From CAVUNY01 sp963843535 (GTDB lineage: Bacteria > Chloroflexota > Anaerolineae > Anaerolineales > Anaerolineaceae), in the NCBI GenBank assembly GCA_963843535.1, contig CAWJKU010000002.1, positions 496,001 to 560,000 of the forward strand: a stretch of 64,000 bases of DNA. Direction: 5' to 3'. The number at the start of each line of letters is the position of its first letter. Position 1 is the first letter of the stretch. The translations under genes were made by a program, and so were the position numbers. The notes beneath the pieces are model-generated. The model made no database searches and had not been told where the DNA came from. It worked only from the letters and a program-made list of their open reading frames with translations. This document shows, piece after piece, positions 16,679 through 26,326 of this stretch.

Positions 16679-17311
16679 TTATGGAGCCATACACTTAGAA
16701 AGCAGCAGGCCGACTAACGCCAGCACAAGAGCGACTGGAATAACGTACAGCAGCATGCGCACTTCGGCAACTTGTGTCCAACTTTTCGCCACATCTTTGG
16801 CAACCGCCGCGGCAAATTCAGTCTCGGTAGGGGGTTTGAAATCGACCTGTTCACCTTTCTTCGCAGCTAAGCGCGCTTCAAGCGCCTTGTCAAAGACTTC
16901 AAAACCCTGGCGGATCATACTCTTCGCCACGCTGTCAATCATGCGCTGTCCGACGCTGGCGATGGTTCCGCCGATTTGAAACTCGCCGTCATATTTCAAC
17001 ATCGTCGTTGCGTCGCCTTGATCGGTAAAATGAACATTTCCCACACCCTTCACGAACCCCGGTCCACCCCGGCCATCCGCGGTCAGTGTGCAGCTCTCCG
17101 GCGGAACTTCATTGGAAATCACCAATTTTCCCGTGAAAATTCCGGAAACTGGACCAACCCGCACATTCATGGTGATATCAAATTCGGTATCACTGATCTT
17201 CGTAATGTTCTGTGTTCCCGGCAGTGCAGATGCAAGCACATCCGGATCGCGGAATAACAGCCAAACTTCTTCCCTGGGGCCGTTGAATAAATGCTCGCCA
17301 TCAAGTTTCAT
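16679..17311 (-). CDS. CoxG-like SRPBCC protein with C-terminal membrane anchor
   Basis: The 210-residue protein is a CoxG/carbon-monoxide-dehydrogenase subunit G family member. The SRPBCC fold covers residues about 1-150 (start MKLDGEHLFNGPREEVWLL, with the usual DPDVLASALPG segment). A single C-terminal helix, YVIPVALVLALVGLLLS, would anchor it in the membrane; CoxG is known to tether Mo hydroxylases to the membrane and recent work gives the family a role in lipid or quinone delivery. It is 56 bases from the Mo-subunit gene. It is likely part of the same transcription unit as the three Mo-hydroxylase genes. Confidence 0.87.
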   Translation of the reverse strand: MKLDGEHLFNGPREEVWLLFRDPDVLASALPGTQNITKISDTEFDITMNVRVGPVSGIFTGKLVISNEVPPESCTLTADGRGGPGFVKGVGNVHFTDQGDATTMLKYDGEFQIGGTIASVGQRMIDSVAKSMIRQGFEVFDKALEARLAAKKGEQVDFKPPTETEFAAAVAKDVAKSWTQVAEVRMLLYVIPVALVLALVGLLLSKCMAP

Positions 17312-17366
17312 CAAAAACCTCTCCTATGATTATATAGAATATATTAAAAACAACCCTTTTTTTAGG

Positions 17367-19715
17367 TCATTTTTTCTTAGATTCTTTGATAATGCGAAAT
17401 AATTTGCTCGGGCTGAGCGGTACCTGGATGATTTCCAGATCGTATTCTGGAAATGCTGACTCAAGAGCCTGGATAAATGTGGGCGGTGTGGGAATTGCCC
17501 CAGCTTCGCCGACGCCTTTTATTCCTAATGGGTTCAAGGGCGAGGGGCTCTCTACGTGGCCCAGCTCCATTCTGGGCGGCATATCTGTGGCCATGGGAAT
17601 CAGGTAATCCATGAGAGAAGCATTCAACAGCTGGCCATTCTCGTCGTAAACCAGCTGCTCGTAGTAAGAATTACCAATTCCCATGGAAACACCGCCATGG
17701 ACCTGTCCTTCCACGATCATGGGATTGATGACGGTCCCGCAGTCGTGTACCAGCACAAATTTTATGATCTTCACTTCATACGTTTCGGGGTCAACTTCCA
17801 CAACCATCGCCTCACAGCCCTGACCCGTAGCCCCATAGGGCGGACCATAATATGCCGTTGCTTCCAATCCAGGTTCCACGCCAGGTGGGATCGTGCCGCG
17901 CGTCGGATTAGACCGCATCGCGAGCTCGCCTAATGGAATGGATTGGTTTGGGTTACCTTTTACCTGGGCCTTGCCGTCCACCAGCTCCACCTGATCTGTT
18001 TCCACTTCAAAAAGCTGTGCCGCGAGCTGGATAGTTTTTTCACGCACCACTACGGCTGCCTTATAGATCGCAGTTCCAGCGACAGTGGCTCCGCGGCTGG
18101 CAAACGTACCGGCGCCCCAATGGAAAATGCCTGTATCGCCGGTGATTACCCGCACATTTTCCATCTTGACGCCCAACTGCTCGGCAGCGATTTGTGCGAA
18201 GGACGTGAAGTGACCCTGGCCCTGGCTGCTGATCCCGGTGGCTACCAGCACCTTCCCGCCGGCGTCGATTGATACCCGCCCGCCTTCATACGGCCCCACC
18301 CCGGTACCTTCGACAAAACAGGCTATACCGACCCCAACATGCTTCCCCTGAGAGCGCAGCCGGGGTAATTCTTCATTGACCAGGCGCTCATACCCAATCA
18401 TTTCCTTGGCTTTGCGCATGGTCTCCGGATAATTTCCGCTGTCTAATACATTTTCAACAAAATCCTGCCCGATCACGCCGGTCTTGTAGGGAAATTTGTC
18501 TGGCTGGACGAAGTTCTTCTCCCGTATTTCGGTGTAATCCATCCCAAGTTTCCGGGCAGCCAGGTCCATCAATCGTTCCATCACAAATACGCCGTAAGTA
18601 CGACCTGCTCCGCGAACGGGTGTAACCACCATTTTATTTGTGAAGACCATGCGGACTTCCGAGTAGAAATTGGGGATGTCGTAGGATCCCAGGGTATGGG
18701 TCTGGGTATTTAAGGGCACCGTCATCCCATAAGGATCGTATGCGCCTGTGTTATGATAAAACACATCTTTTACCCCCAGGATACGGCCATCTTTCATGAA
18801 GGCAATCTCTGAATAATGCAGCTGGTCGCGTTCTGAGGTGGTTGCCAGAAAATTCTCGCGCCGGTCTTCGATCCATTTGATCGGGCGTTTAAGCCACCTG
18901 GCGATAATCGGCAGCAAGACATCGTCCGCCTGGGCTGTCATAATCTTCGGGCCAAATCCTCCCCCGATAAAGGGAGTGATCACTCGCACCTGGCTGTCAG
19001 ACATTCCCAATCTCGCGGCGATGGAATTTCGCAGCGGAATAGGAGCTTGAGTCGAGGCCCAAATCGTCATATATTGCGCCTTTTCATCCCAATTGACGAC
19101 AAAGCCCCGGTTTTCCATCGCTCCGCCAGCACCGCGGTCGATATGGATCCTCTTTGAAATGACAAAATCAGCTTTTGCCTTCGCTTCTTCGTAATTTCCC
19201 TTTTGTTGATAAACTCTTGCCGCCAGGTTGCTCGGAAGATCTTCATGGATTAAAGGCGATCCTGGCTCGAGGCATTTTTCAAGATCTGTCACCACTTCCA
19301 GCGGCTCCAAATCGACAAAGATATCCGCAAACGCATCTTCAGCGATGTAGCGGCTTTCCGCGATGATGACCGCGATCGGCTCGCCAGAAAAGCGAACTTT
19401 ATCCTTCGCGATTGGCACCAGGGTGCGCGCATTGAATACCGACCCGGGAATTGCCGCCGGCGGCGGCACCTGAAGAGGACCTGGCTTCCAAAATTCGCCA
19501 AAATCCTTGGCCGTATACACTGCTACGACCCCGGGGCGTTTTAAGGCAGCCGAAACATCGATGCTTTTAATGCGAGCATGGGCATAATCGCTTCGGAAGA
19601 ATGCTGCATGCAGCATCCCCGGAATTTCGATGTCATCGATAAATTGGGCTTGCCCGGTCAGAAGACGTGGATCTTCAAGCCGTCTTATTCTTTCTCCAAA
19701 AATTTTCTTTGCCAC
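17367..19715 (-). CDS. Molybdenum hydroxylase large (Mo-cofactor) subunit, CoxL/XdhA family
   Basis: This 782-residue subunit carries the molybdopterin-cytosine-dinucleotide site. It begins with KKIFGERIRRLEDPRLLTG, has the GGGFGPK loop, VRGAGRT at the substrate-channel position (form II type, not the AYxCSFR of true CO dehydrogenase), SSQGQGHFT, and KGVGEAGAIPTPP, whose glutamate is the catalytic base. So it hydroxylates an N-heterocycle or aldehyde rather than CO. GTG 19715 is the likely start after AGAGGTG. The 2Fe-2S and FAD subunits follow upstream in transcription order (M, S, L, G). Confidence 0.93.
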   Translation of the reverse strand: MAKKIFGERIRRLEDPRLLTGQAQFIDDIEIPGMLHAAFFRSDYAHARIKSIDVSAALKRPGVVAVYTAKDFGEFWKPGPLQVPPPAAIPGSVFNARTLVPIAKDKVRFSGEPIAVIIAESRYIAEDAFADIFVDLEPLEVVTDLEKCLEPGSPLIHEDLPSNLAARVYQQKGNYEEAKAKADFVISKRIHIDRGAGGAMENRGFVVNWDEKAQYMTIWASTQAPIPLRNSIAARLGMSDSQVRVITPFIGGGFGPKIMTAQADDVLLPIIARWLKRPIKWIEDRRENFLATTSERDQLHYSEIAFMKDGRILGVKDVFYHNTGAYDPYGMTVPLNTQTHTLGSYDIPNFYSEVRMVFTNKMVVTPVRGAGRTYGVFVMERLMDLAARKLGMDYTEIREKNFVQPDKFPYKTGVIGQDFVENVLDSGNYPETMRKAKEMIGYERLVNEELPRLRSQGKHVGVGIACFVEGTGVGPYEGGRVSIDAGGKVLVATGISSQGQGHFTSFAQIAAEQLGVKMENVRVITGDTGIFHWGAGTFASRGATVAGTAIYKAAVVVREKTIQLAAQLFEVETDQVELVDGKAQVKGNPNQSIPLGELAMRSNPTRGTIPPGVEPGLEATAYYGPPYGATGQGCEAMVVEVDPETYEVKIIKFVLVHDCGTVINPMIVEGQVHGGVSMGIGNSYYEQLVYDENGQLLNASLMDYLIPMATDMPPRMELGHVESPSPLNPLGIKGVGEAGAIPTPPTFIQALESAFPEYDLEIIQVPLSPSKLFRIIKESKKK

Positions 19716-19736
19716 GGTTTCACCTCTGCTGACTTG

Positions 19737-20216
19737 CTAGCGGACGGCCATTTTTTCAGCCGCCACCTTAACCGCTTCGATAATATTTTGGTAACCAGTG
19801 CAGCGGCACAAATTACCGGAAATCGCTTCCCGGATTTCTTCCTCCGATGGGTCAGGATTCTTTTCGAGGAAGGGCACCAGCACCATTAAGAAGCCAGGCG
19901 TACAGTAGCCGCATTGTAAGGCATGTTTTTCCTGGAATGCTTCCTGGAGCGGATGCATTTTCTCCACGGTACCGAGAGACTCAACCGTCGAGACCTGATG
20001 CCCGTTGGCCTGAACTGCAAATATCAAGCAAGATCGCATCGGTTGCCCATCAAACAGAACCGTGCAGGCACCGCACACCCCATGCTCGCAGCCAACATGG
20101 GTCCCGGTCAGACCCAGATCATGTCGTAAGAAGTCGCTAAGCAGCAGCCTGGGTTCGATATCCCGTTCATATTGGATACCATTAACCGTAACAACGATGT
20201 GGTTTACTTGGCTCAT
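19737..20216 (-). CDS. Molybdenum hydroxylase 2Fe-2S subunit, CoxS family
   Basis: The 159-residue subunit has a plant-type [2Fe-2S] domain (CEHGVCGACTVLFDG with the later RSC) and a C-terminal four-helix domain holding the second cluster (CGYCTPGFLM and GNLCRCTGYQNI). It passes electrons from the Mo centre to FAD. ATG 20216 is chosen over ATG 20219 because of its better distance from the GGAGGG site. It lies between the FAD- and Mo-subunit genes. Confidence 0.95.
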   Translation of the reverse strand: MSQVNHIVVTVNGIQYERDIEPRLLLSDFLRHDLGLTGTHVGCEHGVCGACTVLFDGQPMRSCLIFAVQANGHQVSTVESLGTVEKMHPLQEAFQEKHALQCGYCTPGFLMVLVPFLEKNPDPSEEEIREAISGNLCRCTGYQNIIEAVKVAAEKMAVR

Positions 20217-20225
20217 CATACCCTC

Positions 20226-21102
20226 CTACCGCCTTGCTCTCTTAAGCGCTTCAGATAACGCACGCATCACAAGCACCTGGGTAACATGCTCTCGGTATTC
20301 TTGCGTGGCGTGGATATCTGTACCAGGATCAATTTCCTTCCCGGCGACGATTTCTGAGGCGGAATGGAAAGCTGCATCATTTAAGGAATGCCCCACCAGG
20401 CTGGCAGAGGCTGCCTTTGCCAGCAACGCCCGCTCACCAACCCCCAAGACTGCGATATTGGCAACTTTACACGTGCCGTTATCGGCTAATGCCAGCATGA
20501 CTGCCGCGCCTACCTGTACTTGCGACCCTTGCTGGCGGGAAACCTGGCGATAGCACGACCCACTGTGCGGAAGGGGCGCAGGGATCGCCACTTCTACCAG
20601 CAGTTCGTCCGGTTCGATAACCGTCGAGAATGGTCCCATGTAGAATTCGTCAGCATCGACCCAGCGTTCTGATCCTTTCTTGCGGATCAGAAAACGCATA
20701 CCCAGGGCCAGCGAGACAGCACGGAAGCTGCCCTGCCGGATCTGCGTGAGCCATCGCTCCGCCGAATGTCCCCCGGTTGCGGATCGCGGGATGGGCGATA
20801 TGCGGCATCGCCTCGCAGATGATAGGGGCCCGTTCTTTCACCAATGGGTGGTTTTCCACATCACTATCCCGGGTGATCGCACCAATTCGCAAGCTGCCAT
20901 CCGCATCCAGGTGGATGTAATCCAGTTCCTTGAGATTGTTGATATCTACCAGGGCCTGCGGTTGGGCCATGCGAAAATTCATCGCCGGGATCAAGCTTTG
21001 ACCGCCAGCCAGTACTTTTCCCGAATATCCCAATTCAGCCAGCCTGTCCAGGGCTTCTTCCACACTGGCAGGCGCATAATAATCAAATGATGCAGGCTTC
21101 AT
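20226..21102 (-). CDS. Molybdenum hydroxylase FAD subunit, CoxM family, frameshifted
   Basis: The N-terminal half from ATG 21102 shows ASFDYYAPASVEEALDRLAE, AGGQSLIPAMNFR and the FAD-binding RNRGTFGGAMAHADPAGQLP. Reading then breaks; the continuation MRFLIRKKGSERWVDADEF and the C-terminal domain to 20226 lie in another frame. Removing one base near 20721 restores LPAVSLALGMRF and a normal subunit of about 291 residues. The FAD subunit would pass electrons from the 2Fe-2S subunit to an acceptor. Both halves are well conserved, which argues for a sequence error or very recent break. Confidence 0.85.
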
Positions 21103-21143
21103 GTACGGCTTTCCTCCGGTATAACTAGCAAAAGCCTTTTAGT

Positions 21144-21185
21144 AAAAAAATTACCTGGGTGTGAAAACTTGCTCATGCACCCAGG
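21144..21185 (-). terminator. Rho-independent terminator after the tandem cyclase gene
   Basis: On the minus strand CCTGGGTG pairs with CACCCAGG and is followed by TAATTTTTTT. It lies 12 bases after the stop at 21197 and separates the fdrA-DUF1116-cyclase operon from the coxM-S-L-G operon, which starts at 21102. Confidence 0.85.
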
Positions 21186-21196
21186 CAATCTCAGAT

Positions 21197-22870
21197 TTAC
21201 TTACCCTCTTTGAAAGCTACGAAACGACCAAACATGGTTTCGGCTTCCATCGCTTTTTGCAGATAACAGCCGATATAATACCGACCGCTCTGCGCGTTCG
21301 CGATATCGCCGCCCAGGTTCTCGGCGTGGACGATCCGCTTGGGGAAGAGGTTGAAATGCATATCCTGGTAATAGCTGTCCAACGGATACATCTGGTCCCA
21401 ATCCTTGCCAAAATCGCGGATCAACTTGGCATTTGCTTCGGCAAAGGTTTTGGGATGCCAGAGGCGCATGATCGTGTTCATGGGGTGATCGGCGCTGACC
21501 GCATCCACCCCAATCCACTTGATCTTCATATCGGTAGCCCACTTTGAAAAGTCAGGCGATGGACCCGGATGTTTTACCATATAGCGGAATTCATCCGAAT
21601 CTTCGCTGCGCCAGCCGAACTTATTCCAACCCGTCTTGATGATCAGGATGTCGCCTTTGTGGATATCGACCACATCGTGGATCATTTTCGGGGTATAAAC
21701 GCTGGAATCACTCACCAGTTCAGAGATGTCGGCGATGACACCCGGTCCGACCCAATCTTCCAAGGGAACCTCTCCGATCGCACGACCATTGGGATAGAAA
21801 TGTTTTTCGCCATCCATGTGGGTCGCCAGATGAATGCTGGCGTTGCAGATTGAGCCGTTGCGCCCCATGCCGAAATACTGCCCGCCGACCCGTTTGGTAT
21901 AGGTCACGCTCAAAGGGATATAGTTCAGCCACTGCGGCGTCATCACGCTGAATGGAACGGTCATATCGACCATCGTCGATTGCTGCATCTCAGCGATGAA
22001 ACTTTCTTCACTCATTCCAGCGGGGGCTGTCATCGCCCAAACGCGCGACCATGCAGTCTCTACCTCTACAAACGGGATCGGCATGATGGAAATCCAGGCG
22101 CGTTTATTCTTTAATTTATCGATATCTCCCACGATCGCTTCTGCCAGCACCAGGTGTGCTTTAGGCATGGTGATGTGAGTCAGCTCATAATACTCGCCCT
22201 GTGGGAAAACTTCGTCCCAGGTTTTCCCGGTTTCTGCCTTCAACTTGGCTTCAGCGCGCGCGAAATGATTTTCGTGCATGCGGCGGATGGGTGTGTTCAT
22301 GGGATGCTCTGCGCAGCCGCAGTCGACACCGACCACTTTCAGCTTCATTTCCAGCGCCCATTTATAGAAATCCATCGAAGGGCCGGGATGCCTTACCAGG
22401 AAACCGAATTCTTTCGATTCGACTCCACCCTGGGCATTGGGATTGACCACATCCGGCTGGTCCCAGGAATAGCGGTGGTAGCCTGTGTTGATAATCAATA
22501 TATCGCCCGGTTTTACCTTGACTTTGCTGGTGATCATCTCTGGGGTGTAAATCGAATAATCGGAGACCAGGTCAGAAATATCAGCAATAACACCAGGGCC
22601 GTTTAAATCTGTCAGGGGAATGTCTGAAATAGCTCGGGCGCCGGAATGGAAAGCTCGCTCTCCCACCAGATGCGTGCCAACCGTGTTGCTCCAGTTTAAT
22701 ATTTGCCCATTTGCACCCTGACCGCCGCCGTAAGCGCCGGTGACGCGTTTGAAGAAATGAATTTCAAGGGCTTTCTCACCTGGCCATGGCGGAGTGAAGA
22801 TACTGCACCCCTGTGTCAGATCATACAGTTTTGCATCTGACATCATCTTAATGAACTGCTCGCGATCCAT
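21197..22870 (-). CDS. Tandem cyclase-family (PF04199-type) hydrolase, first domain degenerate
   Basis: The 557-residue protein is two cyclase/kynurenine-formamidase-like domains in a row (about 1-275 and 296-557). Single-domain relatives such as the gene at 31223 bind metal with an HxGTHxDGExH pattern. The second domain keeps it as H347, H351, D353 and H357. In the first, the aligned positions are T63, H67, V69 and A73, so three of four ligands are lost. The first half may serve in structure or substrate binding. Family members hydrolyse cyclic or N-acyl amides (isatin hydrolase, KynB). ATG 22870 follows GGAGGG. It is cotranscribed with DUF1116 and fdrA. Confidence 0.9.
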   Translation of the reverse strand: MDREQFIKMMSDAKLYDLTQGCSIFTPPWPGEKALEIHFFKRVTGAYGGGQGANGQILNWSNTVGTHLVGERAFHSGARAISDIPLTDLNGPGVIADISDLVSDYSIYTPEMITSKVKVKPGDILIINTGYHRYSWDQPDVVNPNAQGGVESKEFGFLVRHPGPSMDFYKWALEMKLKVVGVDCGCAEHPMNTPIRRMHENHFARAEAKLKAETGKTWDEVFPQGEYYELTHITMPKAHLVLAEAIVGDIDKLKNKRAWISIMPIPFVEVETAWSRVWAMTAPAGMSEESFIAEMQQSTMVDMTVPFSVMTPQWLNYIPLSVTYTKRVGGQYFGMGRNGSICNASIHLATHMDGEKHFYPNGRAIGEVPLEDWVGPGVIADISELVSDSSVYTPKMIHDVVDIHKGDILIIKTGWNKFGWRSEDSDEFRYMVKHPGPSPDFSKWATDMKIKWIGVDAVSADHPMNTIMRLWHPKTFAEANAKLIRDFGKDWDQMYPLDSYYQDMHFNLFPKRIVHAENLGGDIANAQSGRYYIGCYLQKAMEAETMFGRFVAFKEGK

Positions 22871-22890
22871 AGAACCCTCCACTCTCAATC

Positions 22891-24135
22891 TCAAATATTA
22901 TATTTCTCAGCGAAAGCGATCAAAGCATCTTCGAAAATATTGGCTGGAGGTGAAACCACACCCGCTCCGACCTGCCCCACACCTGGATCTTTATGGGCAA
23001 CGCCCGTATTTACCCGTGGTAAAACTCCCTTCTCGACCACTTTGCGGATATCGATCCCGGTCGGGGTACCCCGGAAATCCAGGAAGGGGATGGTGAAATG
23101 CTTATGCTCCGCAAAGCATATCTCGTACATATCCAGCGTGGTATTGATGGCATCTTTAGGTGTGCCATTAATAAATGTTACGATCGCCGGGGCAGTAGCC
23201 ATCGCAAAACCGCCTATTCCAGCCGTTTCGGTGATGGTGCTGTCGCCGATATCCGGGTTGGCGTCCGCCGCAGTAAATCCGGGGAAATACAACGCGTTAA
23301 CCATACCTGCCGGACCGATAAACCATTGATCGCCCAACCCGCTTACGCGAATACCAAAATCGGTACCATTACGCGCCATCGTTGTAACAATTGTGCTGCC
23401 TTCTACATGATCAGCAGCCATCGTCGCAACCTTGCAGCCGGCCATGACCGGGTTTAAGATGCTCAGCGCATTATCACCAAGGAATTTGATGATTTCTGCC
23501 GCGAGCATTTTATCTTCAGTAACCCGGGTAATTGAAGGCGCCAATTGTACTGTAAAGATCATGGAAGCGGCATCCAGGCGATTGTGTCCATCGTCGCCCA
23601 TATGCAGGGCTTTACCCAACAAAGCTCTCAAATCAACGCCGCCGCAATCGACCAGGGCTTTTCCCACTACCGGGCCGAAAACGTCATTGATCCAGCGTAG
23701 TTTGTTCAGAACTTCATCGCTGTATGCGCCCATGCGCAGGACTTTCCCCCGGCCTTCATTCAACCCAGAATATGCTTTCAATCCCAGGGTCTTATCTTCA
23801 ACGACATACACCAGGAACGATGGGGCGATTAACCCGGCCATCGGGCCGACCGATGAATGATGGTGGCAGGGCTCCCATTCAACTTTCCCGGATTCGATCA
23901 ATTTCAAGGCTTCTTCCGGTGTTTTGGCCATTCCTTCAAACATCACGGACCCAATTAATGACCCGCGCATCGGCCCGGCCATTCGTTCCCATGACACAGG
24001 CGGACCAGCATGCAAGAACAAGTTCTTACGCATACCCGGAATGACGTCTATCGCTCGAGCCACGCCCACCACGATGGGACGAGCTTCCATCATCCTTTCA
24101 ACTGCTGTCGTATTTGCTTTTTCAATATCAATCAT
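22891..24135 (-). CDS. DUF1116 protein, YlbE/AllG-like (carbamoyltransferase complex subunit)
   Basis: The 414-residue protein matches the DUF1116 family in length and sequence style: an N-terminal region with VIPGMRKNLFLHAGPP, a central CHHHSSVGPMAGLI, and later GDDGHNRLDAAS, TTMARNGTDFGIRVSG and ETAGIGGFAMATAPA. In E. coli the family member YlbE (AllG) acts with FdrA and YlbF as oxamate carbamoyltransferase, which releases carbamoyl phosphate from oxalurate. Here it lies between fdrA and the tandem cyclase, and a DUF2877 (YlbF-like) gene is at 32966, so all three parts are present. The exact substrate is not given by sequence. Confidence 0.88.
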   Translation of the reverse strand: MIDIEKANTTAVERMMEARPIVVGVARAIDVIPGMRKNLFLHAGPPVSWERMAGPMRGSLIGSVMFEGMAKTPEEALKLIESGKVEWEPCHHHSSVGPMAGLIAPSFLVYVVEDKTLGLKAYSGLNEGRGKVLRMGAYSDEVLNKLRWINDVFGPVVGKALVDCGGVDLRALLGKALHMGDDGHNRLDAASMIFTVQLAPSITRVTEDKMLAAEIIKFLGDNALSILNPVMAGCKVATMAADHVEGSTIVTTMARNGTDFGIRVSGLGDQWFIGPAGMVNALYFPGFTAADANPDIGDSTITETAGIGGFAMATAPAIVTFINGTPKDAINTTLDMYEICFAEHKHFTIPFLDFRGTPTGIDIRKVVEKGVLPRVNTGVAHKDPGVGQVGAGVVSPPANIFEDALIAFAEKYNI

Positions 24136-24155
24136 GGCTGCTCCTTTATAAAACC

Positions 24156-24190
24156 TATTGGCGATAGGTCGAAAACACCTATCGCCAATA
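24156..24190 (-). promoter_or_regulatory. Perfect intercistronic hairpin between fdrA and DUF1116
   Basis: TATTGGCGATAGGT (24156-24169) and ACCTATCGCCAATA (24177-24190) form a 14-base-pair perfect stem with a 7-base loop. It fills the short gap between fdrA (stop 24196) and DUF1116 (start 24135). The tail on the minus strand is only GGTTTT, so partial attenuation or transcript stabilisation is more likely than full termination. Confidence 0.6.
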
Positions 24191-24195
24191 ATGGT

Positions 24196-25924
24196 TTATT
24201 TATTCTTCATGCGTTCGAGTATCGCTATCAATTTCTCATTCCCGCCCGCTGGTGGTCGCCAATCTACGTGGATTGCCGGGACCTCCTGGGCAACAAGATT
24301 TTCTGCGAATGACTCCAGCCCGACATTGATCCCTGCGACAGGATTGTTCATCTTCTGCATATCGAGCGGGGTCCATCCTTCCGGCAGCTGCCCTGATGGG
24401 ACTGAATTTAATTGCTGCAGCAGCTGTCCGGCGTATCGAACCACATCTTCATTGCTGGTTCCCACCCAGACACCAGCATCTTTCAACTGCTCGATTTGAT
24501 GGTTCAGATTCTGCGGGTCAGCATCAGTACCGGTGACCACAGCAACTACTTCCAGGAATCGACCAGTTTTGGGCCGCCTGGTTCTTTGCTTTTACGACCG
24601 CGGGCGCCAGCTCACTGGCAGGATCAGGATGTGAGCCGTACCCAATCACCACGTCCAGCATGATCACTGCCACGGCCGGATCGCCGGCTTCCTCCATCAA
24701 CCTGCGAATACGCATTTCATTGTCCATCATCGGGTGCAACCGCCCAACGGTGAACTCGTCTTCTCCCAGGTCGATGATTGTATGCTCCTGGCTGATCAAC
24801 GAATTTGGAATTTTATTCTCTTTGTGAAGAGGTGCATTCGCCCAAACTTTCGGCAAATAGTCTTCTAAAATATACTGCGCCTCGTACGCCAGGGTACCCC
24901 CGGAAAAAAGGCCGCGGAAATAGCACTGGCCCGCCGCGAACCGCTCCAACTGGTAATCCGGCATTTTAAAGGTTTCGGGGTGCGCGGCCAATTGAACCGC
25001 AATTTCAGCAGCATGGTCAAGGCTGTGCGCGAAATGCAGGTTTCCAACAGGCTGGGCTGGTCCTGGTCGTCCAACAAACTCAACTACCACAGGTTTACCT
25101 GCTTTGCGAGCAGCTTTGATTACTTCTTCCGCAACGATCGGTGATGGTGGTTTGGATACCAGGACAATCACTTTCGTCTCCGGATCACGGCTTAAAAATT
25201 CCAGGGCCATTCTGAAGGTAACGGCGCCTACTTTTTCGGAAAGATCGCGGCCGCCTGTTCCAATGCCATACGTCATCCCACCGCCTAATTGATGGATGCG
25301 CGAGGAGACTTGCTGCAACCCGGTCCCGGCTGCCGCGACAACGCCAATTGGGCCTAACCGGATTTTATTCGCGAACCCTAAACCAATCCCGTGCACGATC
25401 GCCGTACCGCAATCTGGACCCATGACCAGCAGCCCTTTCTCGGTTGCCTTCTTTTTTAATGCGATTTCATCTTCGACGGAGACATTGTCACTGAAAAGAA
25501 AAACATGCTTGCCCAGGCGCAGAGCTTCGCGGGCCACTCCTGCGGCGTACCTGCCCGCGACAGAAATTAACACCCATTCCGCCTCAGGGAGCATCTCAAC
25601 CGCTTTCTCCAGACTTTGCGGGCGATATTCTTGCTCATTGCGCGATTTTTTCCGGGTCAGCAGTGTGTCCACCTGACCAACTGCTTCTTCCGCCGCTGTT
25701 ATTGACTCTGCCCTGACGACAATTACCAGATCGTCGGGTTTGGCTGCCTGCGCTTCGGGCGAAAGCAAATCGATATGCGCCAAGATTTCTTTATTACTCT
25801 CCGTTCCCATCACCACGCCTGCATCTTGCACACCGGGAAGCCCGGCAAGCGAGCGCTGCAGCTGCATCAGGAATGCGGAGTCGAAATAAGTACCTGAGCG
25901 AATTTCGGCTTTTATTACTGCCAT
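24196..25924 (-). CDS. fdrA: FdrA-family protein (AllF-like), frameshifted near the C-terminus
   Basis: The main frame from ATG 25924 (AGGAG six bases upstream) has the acyl-CoA-synthetase-like layout of FdrA: an N-terminal ACT-like part, VLISVAGRYAAGVAREAL, then MGPDCGTAIVHGIGLGFANK and GIGTGGRDLSE. It runs through VIMLDVVIGYGSHPDPASEL before breaking. The C-terminal piece VTGTDADPQNLNHQIEQL to the stop at 24196 is in another frame; dropping one base near 24565 restores QNGRFLEVVAVVTGTDADPQ and a full protein of about 575 residues. FdrA works with YlbE and YlbF in E. coli oxamate carbamoyltransferase. A sigma70-type promoter lies at 26191-26218. Confidence 0.88.
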
Positions 25925-26190
25925 CACAATCTCCTGTTTTCAGCTATTATTTTCCTGTCACTGACTGGAAGAAATTGCCAGCAATTATCCTTGTCGAATT
26001 ATTTTTCTATAATTCAACAAAAGCTACACGAAAGGCGGCAATATTGTTCAGTCAAGATTTGAACAAAATAAAGGTTGGTAAACACACGTTCTGAACTCTC
26101 AGATATGATTTTTTACCAATCCACTAAAGATTTTTTCTAAATTAAGAAAGGCCAGGGGAACGACAATAATTTTAAGAAAATGCCTTTAAG

Positions 26191-26218
26191 AGTATACAAC
26201 AAAAAAAGTTGATGTCAA
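26191..26218 (-). promoter_or_regulatory. Sigma70-type promoter for the fdrA operon
   Basis: On the minus strand TTGACA (26218-26213) and TATACT (26196-26191) are separated by 16 bases. It points at fdrA, leaving a leader of about 260 bases (25925-26190) in which I see no gene. Confidence 0.7.
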
Positions 26219-26243
26219 TTAGTCCAGGGGCAAAAAATGACAT

Positions 26244-26254
26244 TTGTCAGACAT
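26244..26254. promoter_or_regulatory. Candidate operator A, TTGTCAGACAT
   Basis: The site has the TGTnnnACA geometry of GntR/FCD-family operators and matches the two boxes at 27200 and 27313 at 9 of 11 positions. It lies 26 bases upstream of the -35 element of the fdrA promoter. The preceding bases also form TGACA-tt-TGTCA (26238-26249). Confidence 0.45.
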
Positions 26255-26275
26255 AAGCATCACGCTTGGCGCAAG

Positions 26276-26309
26276 GAGCAGCCCCGCATTTTTTCATGCG
26301 GGGCTGCTC
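26276..26309 (-). terminator. Strong hairpin downstream of the 26327 gene
   Basis: GAGCAGCCCCGCA (26276-26288) and TGCGGGGCTGCTC (26297-26309) are a perfect 13-base-pair GC-rich stem with an 8-base loop. It lies 17 bases past the stop at 26327 and before the fdrA promoter. The T-run lies in the loop, not after the stem, so efficiency is uncertain. Confidence 0.65.
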
Positions 26310-26326
26310 TTGCTAACAAGAACGCC

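Noticed and set aside
17367..21102. Aerobic CO dehydrogenase
   Set aside because: The Mo subunit has VRGAGR instead of the AYxCSFR loop of true CO dehydrogenase, and CoxD/E/F genes are missing.
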